This document shows, in pieces, positions 1 to 5,769 of a stretch of DNA of 5,769 nucleotides. Made by a program: the position numbers and the translations under genes. The DNA is from JBBRHH01 sp038222915. Lineage in GTDB: Bacteria; Planctomycetota; Phycisphaerae; Tepidisphaerales; Tepidisphaeraceae. The notes beneath the pieces are model-generated. The model worked only from the letters and a program-made list of their open reading frames with translations, was not told where the DNA came from and did not search any database. The DNA is taken from NCBI GenBank assembly GCA_038222915.1, contig JBBRHH010000410.1, positions 1 to 5,769 on the forward strand. Direction: 5' to 3'. Numbering within the stretch: the stretch's first letter is position 1; every line of letters begins with the position of its first letter.

Positions 1-845
1 TACAAGAGCGGAGGACTCAATTCAAAGCTCAACGATCGCGTCTGCTGGATCGTCTGCGATACCAGCGCCGTCACTTCATCCAACCCAGGAACACTGTTCT
101 GGTTCGCCGGATCGCGCCGCAGCGCGCCAAGCTTCATCTTGATCATCGCCAGCGTCTGCCCGATGTGATCGTGGATCTCGTTCGCCAGTCTCCGCCGCTC
201 GCGCTCTTCCGCCAGCAAAACCTCCGCGGTCAGCTTGCGAAGCTGCTGCCGGCTCTCGCGCGCTTCCTCCTCAACTCGCTGCTGTTCGGTCACATCCCGG
301 ATAATCCATCGCAACCCTTCCAGCGAACCCTCCCAGCTTCGTACCGCCCCGACCGTCACCTGCGCGGTGATCGGCTTCAATCGGCGAGGCATCAGTCGCA
401 GCAGCCAAACGCCACGCTCCTCCAGCCGCATTGTGCTGATCGCCTGCCAGTAAGTCAGCCGGTCCTCCTTCTGCACGTAGACCAGCAATGGCTTCCCAAC
501 CACATATTTCTCCGGCACGTTCAACATCGTCGCCGCCGCCCGATTCGCCTCCGTGATCGTCCCCCGTCCATCTGTGACCAGATACCCATCCGGCGCAAAC
601 TCAAACAAATCGCGATACCGATAACGCTCCGTCTCTGCCTCCGTGCGCGCCGTCAGCAGTTCTTCCTCCGCAACCTTCAACTCCTCCATCGCCGAGCTAA
701 GCCCCTCTGTCGCCTCCATCGCCCACACCGGCCGCGACGCCGAGTGCTCGCTCGCGCTATTGACGTTCGCGCGAAGCGTCTGCAGCCGAAGCGAAAGACC
801 TTCCATCATGCCATTAAAGTCTTTTGCGGCCTTCTCGCCCGCCAT
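1..845 (-). CDS. PAS-domain sensor histidine kinase, HisKA_3 type (3' end outside window)
   Basis: Probable cytoplasmic sensor kinase that autophosphorylates on histidine and passes the phosphate to a response regulator. About 281 residues are visible, with no stop before base 1. Residues ~1-78 are a charged, helical leader ending in the EELKVAEEELL segment often found just before this PAS type. Residues ~79-185 are a PAS fold (LFEFAPDGYLVTDGRGTI, closing with WIIRDVTEQQR). A short charged helix follows, then the dimerisation/phospho-acceptor helix NEIHDHIGQTLAMIKMKL with H225 as the likely phosphorylated histidine, and the SFELSPPLL segment typical of HisKA_3 kinases. No transmembrane segment is visible. 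The HATPase_c domain should lie beyond the window edge. The ATG at 845 is chosen because GGAG sits 5 nt upstream; an in-frame ATG at 860 is an alternative. It follows the CheB-CheR gene by 138 nt on the same strand, so functional linkage is likely. Family assignment is firm; signal and partner are unknown. Confidence 0.9.
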   Translation of the reverse strand, partial: MAGEKAAKDFNGMMEGLSLRLQTLRANVNSASEHSASRPVWAMEATEGLSSAMEELKVAEEELLTARTEAETERYRYRDLFEFAPDGYLVTDGRGTITEANRAAATMLNVPEKYVVGKPLLVYVQKEDRLTYWQAISTMRLEERGVWLLRLMPRRLKPITAQVTVGAVRSWEGSLEGLRWIIRDVTEQQRVEEEARESRQQLRKLTAEVLLAEERERRRLANEIHDHIGQTLAMIKMKLGALRRDPANQNSVPGLDEVTALVSQTIQQTRSLSFELSPPLL

Positions 846-850
846 ATGGG

Positions 851-854
851 CTCC
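851..854 (-). promoter_or_regulatory. Ribosome binding site deciding the histidine kinase start
   Basis: GGAG read on the minus strand, 5 nt before the ATG at 845. The competing in-frame ATG at 860 has only a pyrimidine-rich stretch (TTCACCTCCAC) before it, so this site supports the start at 845. Confidence 0.55.
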
Positions 855-876
855 GATCATGTGGAGGTGAACGTAC

Positions 877-905
877 GGGATACGCCTGTCGGCGCCCGAT
901 GTCAA
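877..905 (-). promoter_or_regulatory. Candidate sigma-70-type promoter for the histidine kinase
   Basis: On the minus strand a perfect TTGACA (905-900) is followed by a 17-nt spacer and TATCCC (882-877), a weak -10 that matches only the first half of TATAAT. Transcription would start near 870, leaving a leader of about 25 nt before the ATG at 845. A second TTGACA lies 5 nt upstream (916-911), but at 17 nt from it there is no -10-like sequence. The location in the 138-nt intergenic gap is right for a promoter. The poor -10 keeps this tentative; the kinase may instead be read through from the CheB-CheR gene. Confidence 0.35.
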
Positions 906-983
906 TTCAATGTCAACTCTCTCGCCGCAATCTGTAACGCCCAAAGTCACATTTGGCCGCGCCGCCACCTCTGCGTTTTGCCC

Positions 984-3900
984 TCACCCCTGTGGATGCC
1001 CGTCCCGGCCCGTCACATCCTCGATTGCCAGCAAAATCAATGGCGCCAATCCCTGCGACCTCTGCACGCGCCTCCCGTTCAACAACATGACCTTCCGGCC
1101 GATCTCCGGAAAGTCACAACCGACCTCAAAATCCTCAAAAACCGCGTCGCGCCGCAGGATGTCGTCCAGCAGCATCCTCAACCGCGGAATATCCCACTGC
1201 CCGTTCCCCAGGGTAAACAGCCCGTGTCCCTCCGTCTCCCCCGCCGCCACACGAAACATCCGCAGAAACGCACGATTCACCGACCGGACATTGAATTCGT
1301 CGTCCACCACCAAAAGCGGTTCTCGAACCGTCGAAATAATTGCCTCCGCATAATCCCGCGCTTCCCGCGATGCCCCGATGCTGAACAGTGCCAGCACCGC
1401 CCCGTCAATCCGGTTCTCCACATTCTTATAAGGCCGAATCCGCAACGAGTACCAGTTCCCCGCCCGGTCCTTCACCTCCTGTTCCTTGATCGTCACCGTG
1501 TCGATCGCCTCATGGATCAACTGCTCCAGGTTCGGGCACTCGATGTTCGGCTTCAAATCGCTGATCGGCCTCCCCACATCCGTCGGGATCAGGTTTAACA
1601 CCTTCTCCGCCATCGGCGTAAACCGTCGAATCCGCAAATCCCCCGCCACCATCACAATCGCAATATGCACGCTCCCCAGCAGGTTCACCAGATCACTGTT
1701 CACATGGCTCAATTCCTCATTGCGCCCCTGCAACTCTTCATTCACCGTATTCAGTTCTTCATTGGTCGACTGCAACTCCTCCTTCGCCGTATCCAGTTCC
1801 TCATTGGTCGATTGCAGTTCCTCATTGCTCGAAAGAATCTCCTCGTTGGCCGACTGAAGCTCCTCATTAGCCGCCTCTAGATCCTGAATAATCGATTGCA
1901 AATACTCCCGGCTCGCAGCCAATTCATCTCGCAGGTGCTCAAGTTCACCCGTGGTCGCGGCCCCACCCTTTGCCTTCTTCTCGTTGACACCTTTCCCCGC
2001 CTTGGCCCCTTTCTTCTCCGCCTGTTTCCGCTTGGCCGATCCATCCCGCCCAACCGAATCAGACATCTCCTCAAATAGAATCAGAAAATGCCGCCCCTCC
2101 GGCACGTTCAGCGGCACCACCTCCACATTCACCTTGCGATCCAATCCATCCGAATTGAACCGCAGGCCCTGCTTGCGCGCCGGTGCATCCAGCCGTTTCG
2201 CCTCCGCCAGCGCGCCGCGCAGCCCCGACAACAGCCCCTCGCGTGCCATCTTGAACAAACTCAACGTCGCCTCCCCCGGCGCCGGCTCGAGAAACGCCCC
2301 CGTCTGTCCACGAAACTGAATGATCCGCATCTCCGAATCCACCACCACGCCCGCCGGTGAATATCGCGCCAATATCAAACGCGATGCCTCAGTCTGCGCG
2401 TTATTTGTTCTTTTCGGCTCCGCCTGCACTTTCGCTTCTTCCTGCCCGGAACGTCCCATGTCCTTGTCTCCCGGCCGAAATTCCATGTCCGCGCGAACCG
2501 TGCTCGATTTGCGCTGATAAAGCTTATGTCGTTTGTCGGCAATCGAAAACAACTCTGAATGCGGCCCAATCGACTCCGCGCCCCCCAGCATCAAAAATCC
2601 CGTCGGCTTTAGCGCATAATGAAACACCTGCGTCAGCTTCCTCTGAATCGCCGATCCCAGGTAAATCAGCACGTTCCGGCACACGATCAGATCCAGCTTG
2701 GAAAACGGCGGATCCCGCGTGAGGTCCTGCCGCGCGAAAATGCACCGGTCGCGTACCGCTTTGATAATCCGATACCCCCCGTCCACCTTCGTAAAATACC
2801 GCCGCAATCTGTCTTCAGGAACGTCCGCCGCAATGCTCTCTGGATAGAACCCGGCCCGCGCATGCTCCACCGCCGTATTGCTAACGTCCGTTGCAAAAAC
2901 CTGGATCGGCACACGATGCGCGTCCTCCCCAAGGCTTTCCGACAACGCGATCGCAATCGAATACGGTTCCTCCCCCGTTGAGCACCCCGGAACCCAGATC
3001 CGGATCGGCATGTCGGCCTGCCGCCGCTCGATCAACGTCGGGAAGACCCGCGCGTTCAAAAGCCCAAACGATTCGGGCTCCCTGAAAAACCGCGTTACAT
3101 GGATCAGGATGTCCTGGTACAGGCTGCTGATTTCCGCCGGATTGTGTTGCATGTACTTGATGTACTGATCGATGTTCGTGATCTTGTGCAGCACCATGCG
3201 ACGCTGCAAACGCCGTCGGATCGTTGGCCGTTTGTAATGCGTAAAATCCACCCCGGTCGCGTTCCGCAGCATGGCAAAAATTCGAATCAGCCTCGGCTCC
3301 AGAACATCCTCGCGCGACTCATCCGTCGGATACGGTAACTCCTCTCCATCCAGAAATGGATGATGCGCGATCCGCCCAAGTTCAACCGCAATTTCCGCCG
3401 GCCCCATCACCATGTCCACGGCCCCTGTTGCAATCGCGGACCGCGGCATCCCCTCAAACTTGCATGTCTGCGGAGCCTGCGCAAACGTGATCCCGCCGGC
3501 CGCCTTGATCTCCCGAATCCCCAGCGATCCATCCGAAGCCGTACCCGAAAATACGATCCCCGCAGCCCGCGACTGCGCAAACTCCGCGAGCGAGTTGAAA
3601 AAGAAATCAATCGGCATGAACTGCGCCCGCTCCGGCCGCGGCGCAAGCTGCAAAAGCCCCGCGGCGATCCTCATCTGCGTGTTGGGCGGAATCACATAAA
3701 CACAGTTCGCTTCCAGCGCCATCCCATCCGCCACCTGCAGCACCCGCATTCTCGTATTCAATGCCATCAAATGCGGCATCATGCTGTCATGGTCCGGGGC
3801 CAGATGCTGCACCAGGATAAACGCCATCCCCGTATCCGGGGCAAGCGCCCGCAAGAACTGCGACACCGCCTCCAACCCCCCCGCCGACGCCCCCATCCCA

Positions 3901-4031
3901 ACAATAATCAGCTTTGAAGTCGCCCCACGCTCCCCCAACTCAATCACAGGCGCCGCCGCCGCCACGCGGCTGGCATCAGGCAATTTCTTCACCTGCGACG
4001 ACACTCGCTTTGTGATCTTCTTTTTCGCCAT
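984..4031 (-). CDS. CheB-CheR-PAS hybrid: methylesterase/methyltransferase fusion with coiled coil and PAS sensors
   Basis: A 1015-residue fusion of the two enzymes that demethylate (CheB) and methylate (CheR, using S-adenosylmethionine) glutamates on chemoreceptors. Numbering is from the ATG at 4031. A basic leader (MAKKKITKR) precedes a CheB methylesterase domain at ~41-220 with catalytic S49 (GASAGGLEA), H76 (VQHLAPDH) and D167 (TASDGS). CheR follows at ~241-508, with the N-terminal helical part, TRFFREPESF (313-322), the SAM-binding WVPGCSTGEEPYSIA (346-360) and CRNVLIYL (451-458). Next come a PAS-like domain (~551-658), a lysine-rich linker (~664-690), a long heptad coiled coil (~695-785) and two PAS domains (~785-888 and ~891-1008). 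There is no CheY-like receiver before CheB, so activity is probably not gated by direct phosphorylation of this protein. No transmembrane segment is seen. An in-frame GTG at 4112 would add 27 residues but lacks a ribosome site. The downstream PAS histidine kinase is a likely partner. The catalytic residues look intact; the in vivo substrate is unknown. Confidence 0.95.
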   Translation of the reverse strand: MAKKKITKRVSSQVKKLPDASRVAAAAPVIELGERGATSKLIIVGMGASAGGLEAVSQFLRALAPDTGMAFILVQHLAPDHDSMMPHLMALNTRMRVLQVADGMALEANCVYVIPPNTQMRIAAGLLQLAPRPERAQFMPIDFFFNSLAEFAQSRAAGIVFSGTASDGSLGIREIKAAGGITFAQAPQTCKFEGMPRSAIATGAVDMVMGPAEIAVELGRIAHHPFLDGEELPYPTDESREDVLEPRLIRIFAMLRNATGVDFTHYKRPTIRRRLQRRMVLHKITNIDQYIKYMQHNPAEISSLYQDILIHVTRFFREPESFGLLNARVFPTLIERRQADMPIRIWVPGCSTGEEPYSIAIALSESLGEDAHRVPIQVFATDVSNTAVEHARAGFYPESIAADVPEDRLRRYFTKVDGGYRIIKAVRDRCIFARQDLTRDPPFSKLDLIVCRNVLIYLGSAIQRKLTQVFHYALKPTGFLMLGGAESIGPHSELFSIADKRHKLYQRKSSTVRADMEFRPGDKDMGRSGQEEAKVQAEPKRTNNAQTEASRLILARYSPAGVVVDSEMRIIQFRGQTGAFLEPAPGEATLSLFKMAREGLLSGLRGALAEAKRLDAPARKQGLRFNSDGLDRKVNVEVVPLNVPEGRHFLILFEEMSDSVGRDGSAKRKQAEKKGAKAGKGVNEKKAKGGAATTGELEHLRDELAASREYLQSIIQDLEAANEELQSANEEILSSNEELQSTNEELDTAKEELQSTNEELNTVNEELQGRNEELSHVNSDLVNLLGSVHIAIVMVAGDLRIRRFTPMAEKVLNLIPTDVGRPISDLKPNIECPNLEQLIHEAIDTVTIKEQEVKDRAGNWYSLRIRPYKNVENRIDGAVLALFSIGASREARDYAEAIISTVREPLLVVDDEFNVRSVNRAFLRMFRVAAGETEGHGLFTLGNGQWDIPRLRMLLDDILRRDAVFEDFEVGCDFPEIGRKVMLLNGRRVQRSQGLAPLILLAIEDVTGRDGHPQG
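1695..1880 (-). repeat. In-gene 21-bp tandem repeats encoding a heptad coiled coil
   Basis: About nine diverged copies of a 21-bp unit inside the CheB-CheR gene, each encoding one seven-residue turn on the pattern NEELQST (for example SSNEELQSTNEELDTAKEEL). The strict seven-residue period with leucine at a fixed position indicates a parallel coiled coil. It joins the first PAS domain and lysine-rich linker to the two C-terminal PAS domains, where it probably carries dimerisation and signal transmission. Such NEEL repeats are usual in CheB-CheR-PAS proteins, so the repeat is a protein feature and not a mobile or regulatory element. Confidence 0.85.
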
Positions 4032-4034
4032 CAA

Positions 4035-4039
4035 TCCCT
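4035..4039 (-). promoter_or_regulatory. Ribosome binding site deciding the CheB-CheR start
   Basis: AGGGA read on the minus strand, ending 3 nt before the ATG at 4031. The spacing is short but usable. The upstream in-frame GTG at 4112 has no purine-rich site before it, and the 27 extra residues it would add show no recognisable feature. This supports 4031 as the start. Confidence 0.5.
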
Positions 4040-4112
4040 GCGAACAAGACTGCGATGTGGTCCGTCGGCGCAAGCTCACTGGCACGATCTGCGAAGCGAA
4101 CCGCTCAACCAC

Positions 4113-4163
4113 GAACCATAATACGCCAGTGCAATAATATCTGTGCGCAAATTCTAATTTTCA
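4113..4163 (-). promoter_or_regulatory. AT-rich intergenic stretch, probable promoter region of the CheB-CheR gene
   Basis: The 144-nt gap between the phosphoesterase stop and the CheB-CheR start contains an AT-rich island that stands out from the GC-rich surroundings. Two TATTAT hexamers on the minus strand (4139-4134 and 4123-4118) are good -10 candidates. No convincing -35 element lies 16-18 nt upstream of either; the best is TGAAAA at 4163-4158, 18 nt from the first. A promoter here is an inference from composition and position. No rho-independent terminator for the upstream operon is visible in the gap. Confidence 0.3.
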
Positions 4164-4175
4164 TGGTTGATCCAT

Positions 4176-5291
4176 TCACACCCTCGCCGCATGTAGCACC
4201 AGTTTGCAAATCTCCGGCCGGCATCGAAACCGGATCGGCCTCCTCTGCCCCAACCCCCGGCTCACATGCTGCACCAACCCACGATACTCATAAACCCCGA
4301 ACCGCAACCCCGCCCGCGGCGGCCCGATCACCGGCAACCGCACCTGCCCCCCATGCAGGTGCCCCGCCAGCATCAGGTCAAACCCCTTGCTCAATGCCCA
4401 TCGCGTCACCGACGGCGTATGACTCAACAACAATCTGAAGTCCGCTCCCGCCATCTGACCCACATCCGGATGCTCCCGCCCAATCCACGGCCGCTCCGTC
4501 CCCGCAACAAACAACGTCCTCCCCCGAATCTCCCGCGTCAACTGCAACCCTCCCACACGCGTCCATCCCAGCTCCTCAACCGCCGGCCGAATCAACCGAC
4601 GGTCCGGCACATCATGATTCCCCAAAACATAAAACGCCCCCTCCGGCGGCCTGAGCAATCCAAGCGTCGTCGGAATCCACTCGACCATCTCCGGATAATC
4701 CACAATATCCCCCGTCAGCGCCACCATGTCCGGCGCAAGCTCCGCCGCCCTTTCAAAAACATATTCAAAATATTCCCGCCCCGGCGTCCCATTGAAATGC
4801 AGATCGCTCAAATGCAGGATCGAAAGCCCCTCCCACTCCACCGGCAAACCGCGCAGCCCGATATGCCGCTCGATCACTTCAACCTGAAAGATCTCATTGA
4901 ACGGCAGCCGCGCCACCCGGCCCCGCCGCCCCTTTGTAAGCGGCCGACACCCCAGCACCTTCGCCACATCAATCACCCGCCCGGAATTCGACGACTCCGA
5001 CGGATACGGCCCCCGCATCACCTCCCACAACACCGCTCGGGCTCCCAGCACCAGCCCGCCCAGGCACACAAAAACATAAACCCGCCAAGGGCCCGGAAAA
5101 CCCCGATGAACCACAAATGCGTAGAGAAACCAGACCGGCAACAGCGCCAACACGAGATTGCTGATTACAACCAGCGGCCGCCACAAAAACCCAGGCAGAT
5201 AAGTCGTGTGCACCCGGCCAAGCCACACGCGCCCGATCGCGATGTGGCCAAGCAGCACTGCGAAAATCAACAGGGCGTACAACGCCGCCAT
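4176..5291 (-). CDS. Membrane-anchored calcineurin-like metallophosphoesterase (YkuE/YaeI-like)
   Basis: A 371-residue two-metal phosphoesterase of the calcineurin-like superfamily. The N-terminus has three hydrophobic segments (~1-20, ~38-61 and ~70-88) that should anchor it in the inner membrane. The catalytic domain spans ~150-365 and has the full metal-binding set: D163 and H165 (LSDLHFN), D195 (LTGDIVD), N225 and H226 (LGNHD), H291 (LLSHTP), and H311 and H313 (AGHLHGGQVRLP). The C-terminal SRGLGQRRPIRFRCRPEI matches the ending usual in the YkuE/YaeI group, some members of which act on lipid-linked phosphates such as UDP-diacylglucosamine; the substrate here cannot be told from sequence. 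The start ATG at 5291 lies 11 nt after the stop of the glutathione peroxidase gene and has only a weak GGA ahead of it, so translation may be coupled to that gene. Family assignment is firm, substrate unknown. Confidence 0.93.
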   Translation of the reverse strand: MAALYALLIFAVLLGHIAIGRVWLGRVHTTYLPGFLWRPLVVISNLVLALLPVWFLYAFVVHRGFPGPWRVYVFVCLGGLVLGARAVLWEVMRGPYPSESSNSGRVIDVAKVLGCRPLTKGRRGRVARLPFNEIFQVEVIERHIGLRGLPVEWEGLSILHLSDLHFNGTPGREYFEYVFERAAELAPDMVALTGDIVDYPEMVEWIPTTLGLLRPPEGAFYVLGNHDVPDRRLIRPAVEELGWTRVGGLQLTREIRGRTLFVAGTERPWIGREHPDVGQMAGADFRLLLSHTPSVTRWALSKGFDLMLAGHLHGGQVRLPVIGPPRAGLRFGVYEYRGLVQHVSRGLGQRRPIRFRCRPEICKLVLHAARV

Positions 5292-5302
5292 TCGTCCAGC
5301 AC

Positions 5303-5769
5303 TTACTTCTTAGCAGGAGCCGGCGCTGCCAGCGCCTCTTCGATCGACGCCACAACCTTCGCATCATCCGGCTTGGTCTTCGCCCCGATGCGCGAAACGA
5401 TCTTCCCATCGCGGCCGATCAAAAATTTCGCAAAGTTCCATTCAATCTCCCCGCCAAAATCCCCGGCCTTCGCCTTGTCCGTCAAATACTGATACAGCGG
5501 CGCCTTGTCGTCCCCCTTCACGCTGATCTTCGCCATCATCGGAAACGCCACATGATAGGTCGAAGTGCAGAATTCCTTGATCTCCGCCTCAGTCCCCGGC
5601 TCCTGATGACCAAAGTTGTTGGCCGGGAACCCGATCACCACAAATCCCTTGTCCTTGTACTTCTCGTAAAGCGATTCCAGCGGAGCATACTGCGGCGTGT
5701 TCCCGCACTTGCTCGCCACGTTCACAATCATCACCACGCTGCCCTTGAAATCGGCCAGATTCTTCGCGG
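5303..5769 (-). CDS. Glutathione peroxidase family protein, cysteine type (5' end outside window)
   Basis: Thioredoxin-fold peroxidase that reduces hydrogen peroxide and organic hydroperoxides. The last 154 residues are visible; the open frame continues past the window edge, so the true start and any signal peptide are missing. Numbering from the first complete visible codon, the peroxidatic cysteine is C21 in NVASKCGNT, in the place taken by selenocysteine in animal enzymes. The remaining catalytic residues are present: Q55 (FGHQEPG), W110 and N111 (EWNFAKFL). C67 in EIKEFCTSTY sits where non-selenium, thioredoxin-dependent members carry their resolving cysteine. The common FPCNQF motif reads FPANNF, so the middle cysteine is absent, as in many bacterial relatives. 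Thioredoxin is therefore a more likely reductant than glutathione (inference). The C-terminus ends in a short Ala/Pro/Lys tail. It is the upstream gene of a probable operon with the metallophosphoesterase. Confidence 0.95.
   Translation of the reverse strand, partial: AKNLADFKGSVVMIVNVASKCGNTPQYAPLESLYEKYKDKGFVVIGFPANNFGHQEPGTEAEIKEFCTSTYHVAFPMMAKISVKGDDKAPLYQYLTDKAKAGDFGGEIEWNFAKFLIGRDGKIVSRIGAKTKPDDAKVVASIEEALAAPAPAKK

Noticed and set aside
846..983. Possible terminator or small gene between CheB-CheR and the kinase
   Set aside because: No GC-rich hairpin followed by a T-run on the minus strand, and no short frame with a ribosome site and convincing composition.
165..1598. Long plus-strand open frame of 477 codons
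   Set aside because: It is antisense to the histidine kinase and CheB-CheR genes. Its product is an Arg/Pro/His/Gln-rich string with no domain pattern, as expected from the reverse of GC-rich coding sequence, whereas the minus-strand frames give clear conserved motifs.
1695..1880. Tandem repeats considered as a CRISPR array or minisatellite
   Set aside because: The 21-bp units are contiguous with no unique spacers and stay in frame as coiled-coil heptads, so they are explained by the protein.
3360..3917. Plus-strand open frame of 185 codons opposite the CheB domain
   Set aside because: Arg/Pro/His-rich antisense shadow of the CheB coding region, with no domain-like pattern.
4266..5492. Plus-strand open frame of 408 codons opposite the phosphoesterase and peroxidase
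   Set aside because: Low-complexity Pro/Arg/His-rich translation antisense to two genes with intact catalytic motifs; it crosses both genes and their junction, so it is a composition artefact.
5705..5707. Possible selenocysteine codon in the peroxidase active site
   Set aside because: The codon on the minus strand is TGC (cysteine), not TGA, so this is a cysteine enzyme.

Overview
The window holds four genes, all on the minus strand, so transcription runs from high to low coordinates. The two outer genes are cut by the window edges. Gene density is normal and no gap exceeds 150 bases. I found no RNA gene, insertion sequence, CRISPR array or attachment site.

Layout, in the direction of transcription: (1) the C-terminal ~154 residues of a cysteine-type glutathione peroxidase (5769-5303); (2) a 371-residue membrane-anchored calcineurin-like metallophosphoesterase (5291-4176) starting 11 nt after the peroxidase stop, so the two are probably co-transcribed; (3) a 144-nt, locally AT-rich gap; (4) a large CheB-CheR-PAS hybrid chemoreceptor-modification/sensor protein (4031-984; a GTG at 4112 is a less likely start); (5) a 138-nt gap with a good -35 element; (6) the N-terminal ~281 residues of a PAS-containing HisKA_3-type sensor histidine kinase (845-1), whose phospho-acceptor histidine is visible but whose ATPase domain lies outside the window.

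The genes form two functional blocks. The first pairs peroxide detoxification with a membrane phosphoesterase. The second pairs a CheB/CheR fusion that lacks a receiver domain but carries PAS domains and a coiled coil with a PAS histidine kinase, which suggests a sensory or phosphorelay module rather than a classical flagellar chemotaxis cluster. No methyl-accepting receptor, CheA, CheW or CheY is visible here.

Organism: GC-rich Gram-negative-type bacterium. Gene content and the peroxidase subfamily (FPANNF variant) would fit Verrucomicrobiota or Planctomycetota-like environmental bacteria, but this is a low-confidence impression. The contents belong to known families. I do not see a clearly undescribed system; the most noteworthy points are the CheBR/histidine-kinase pairing and its in-frame junction.
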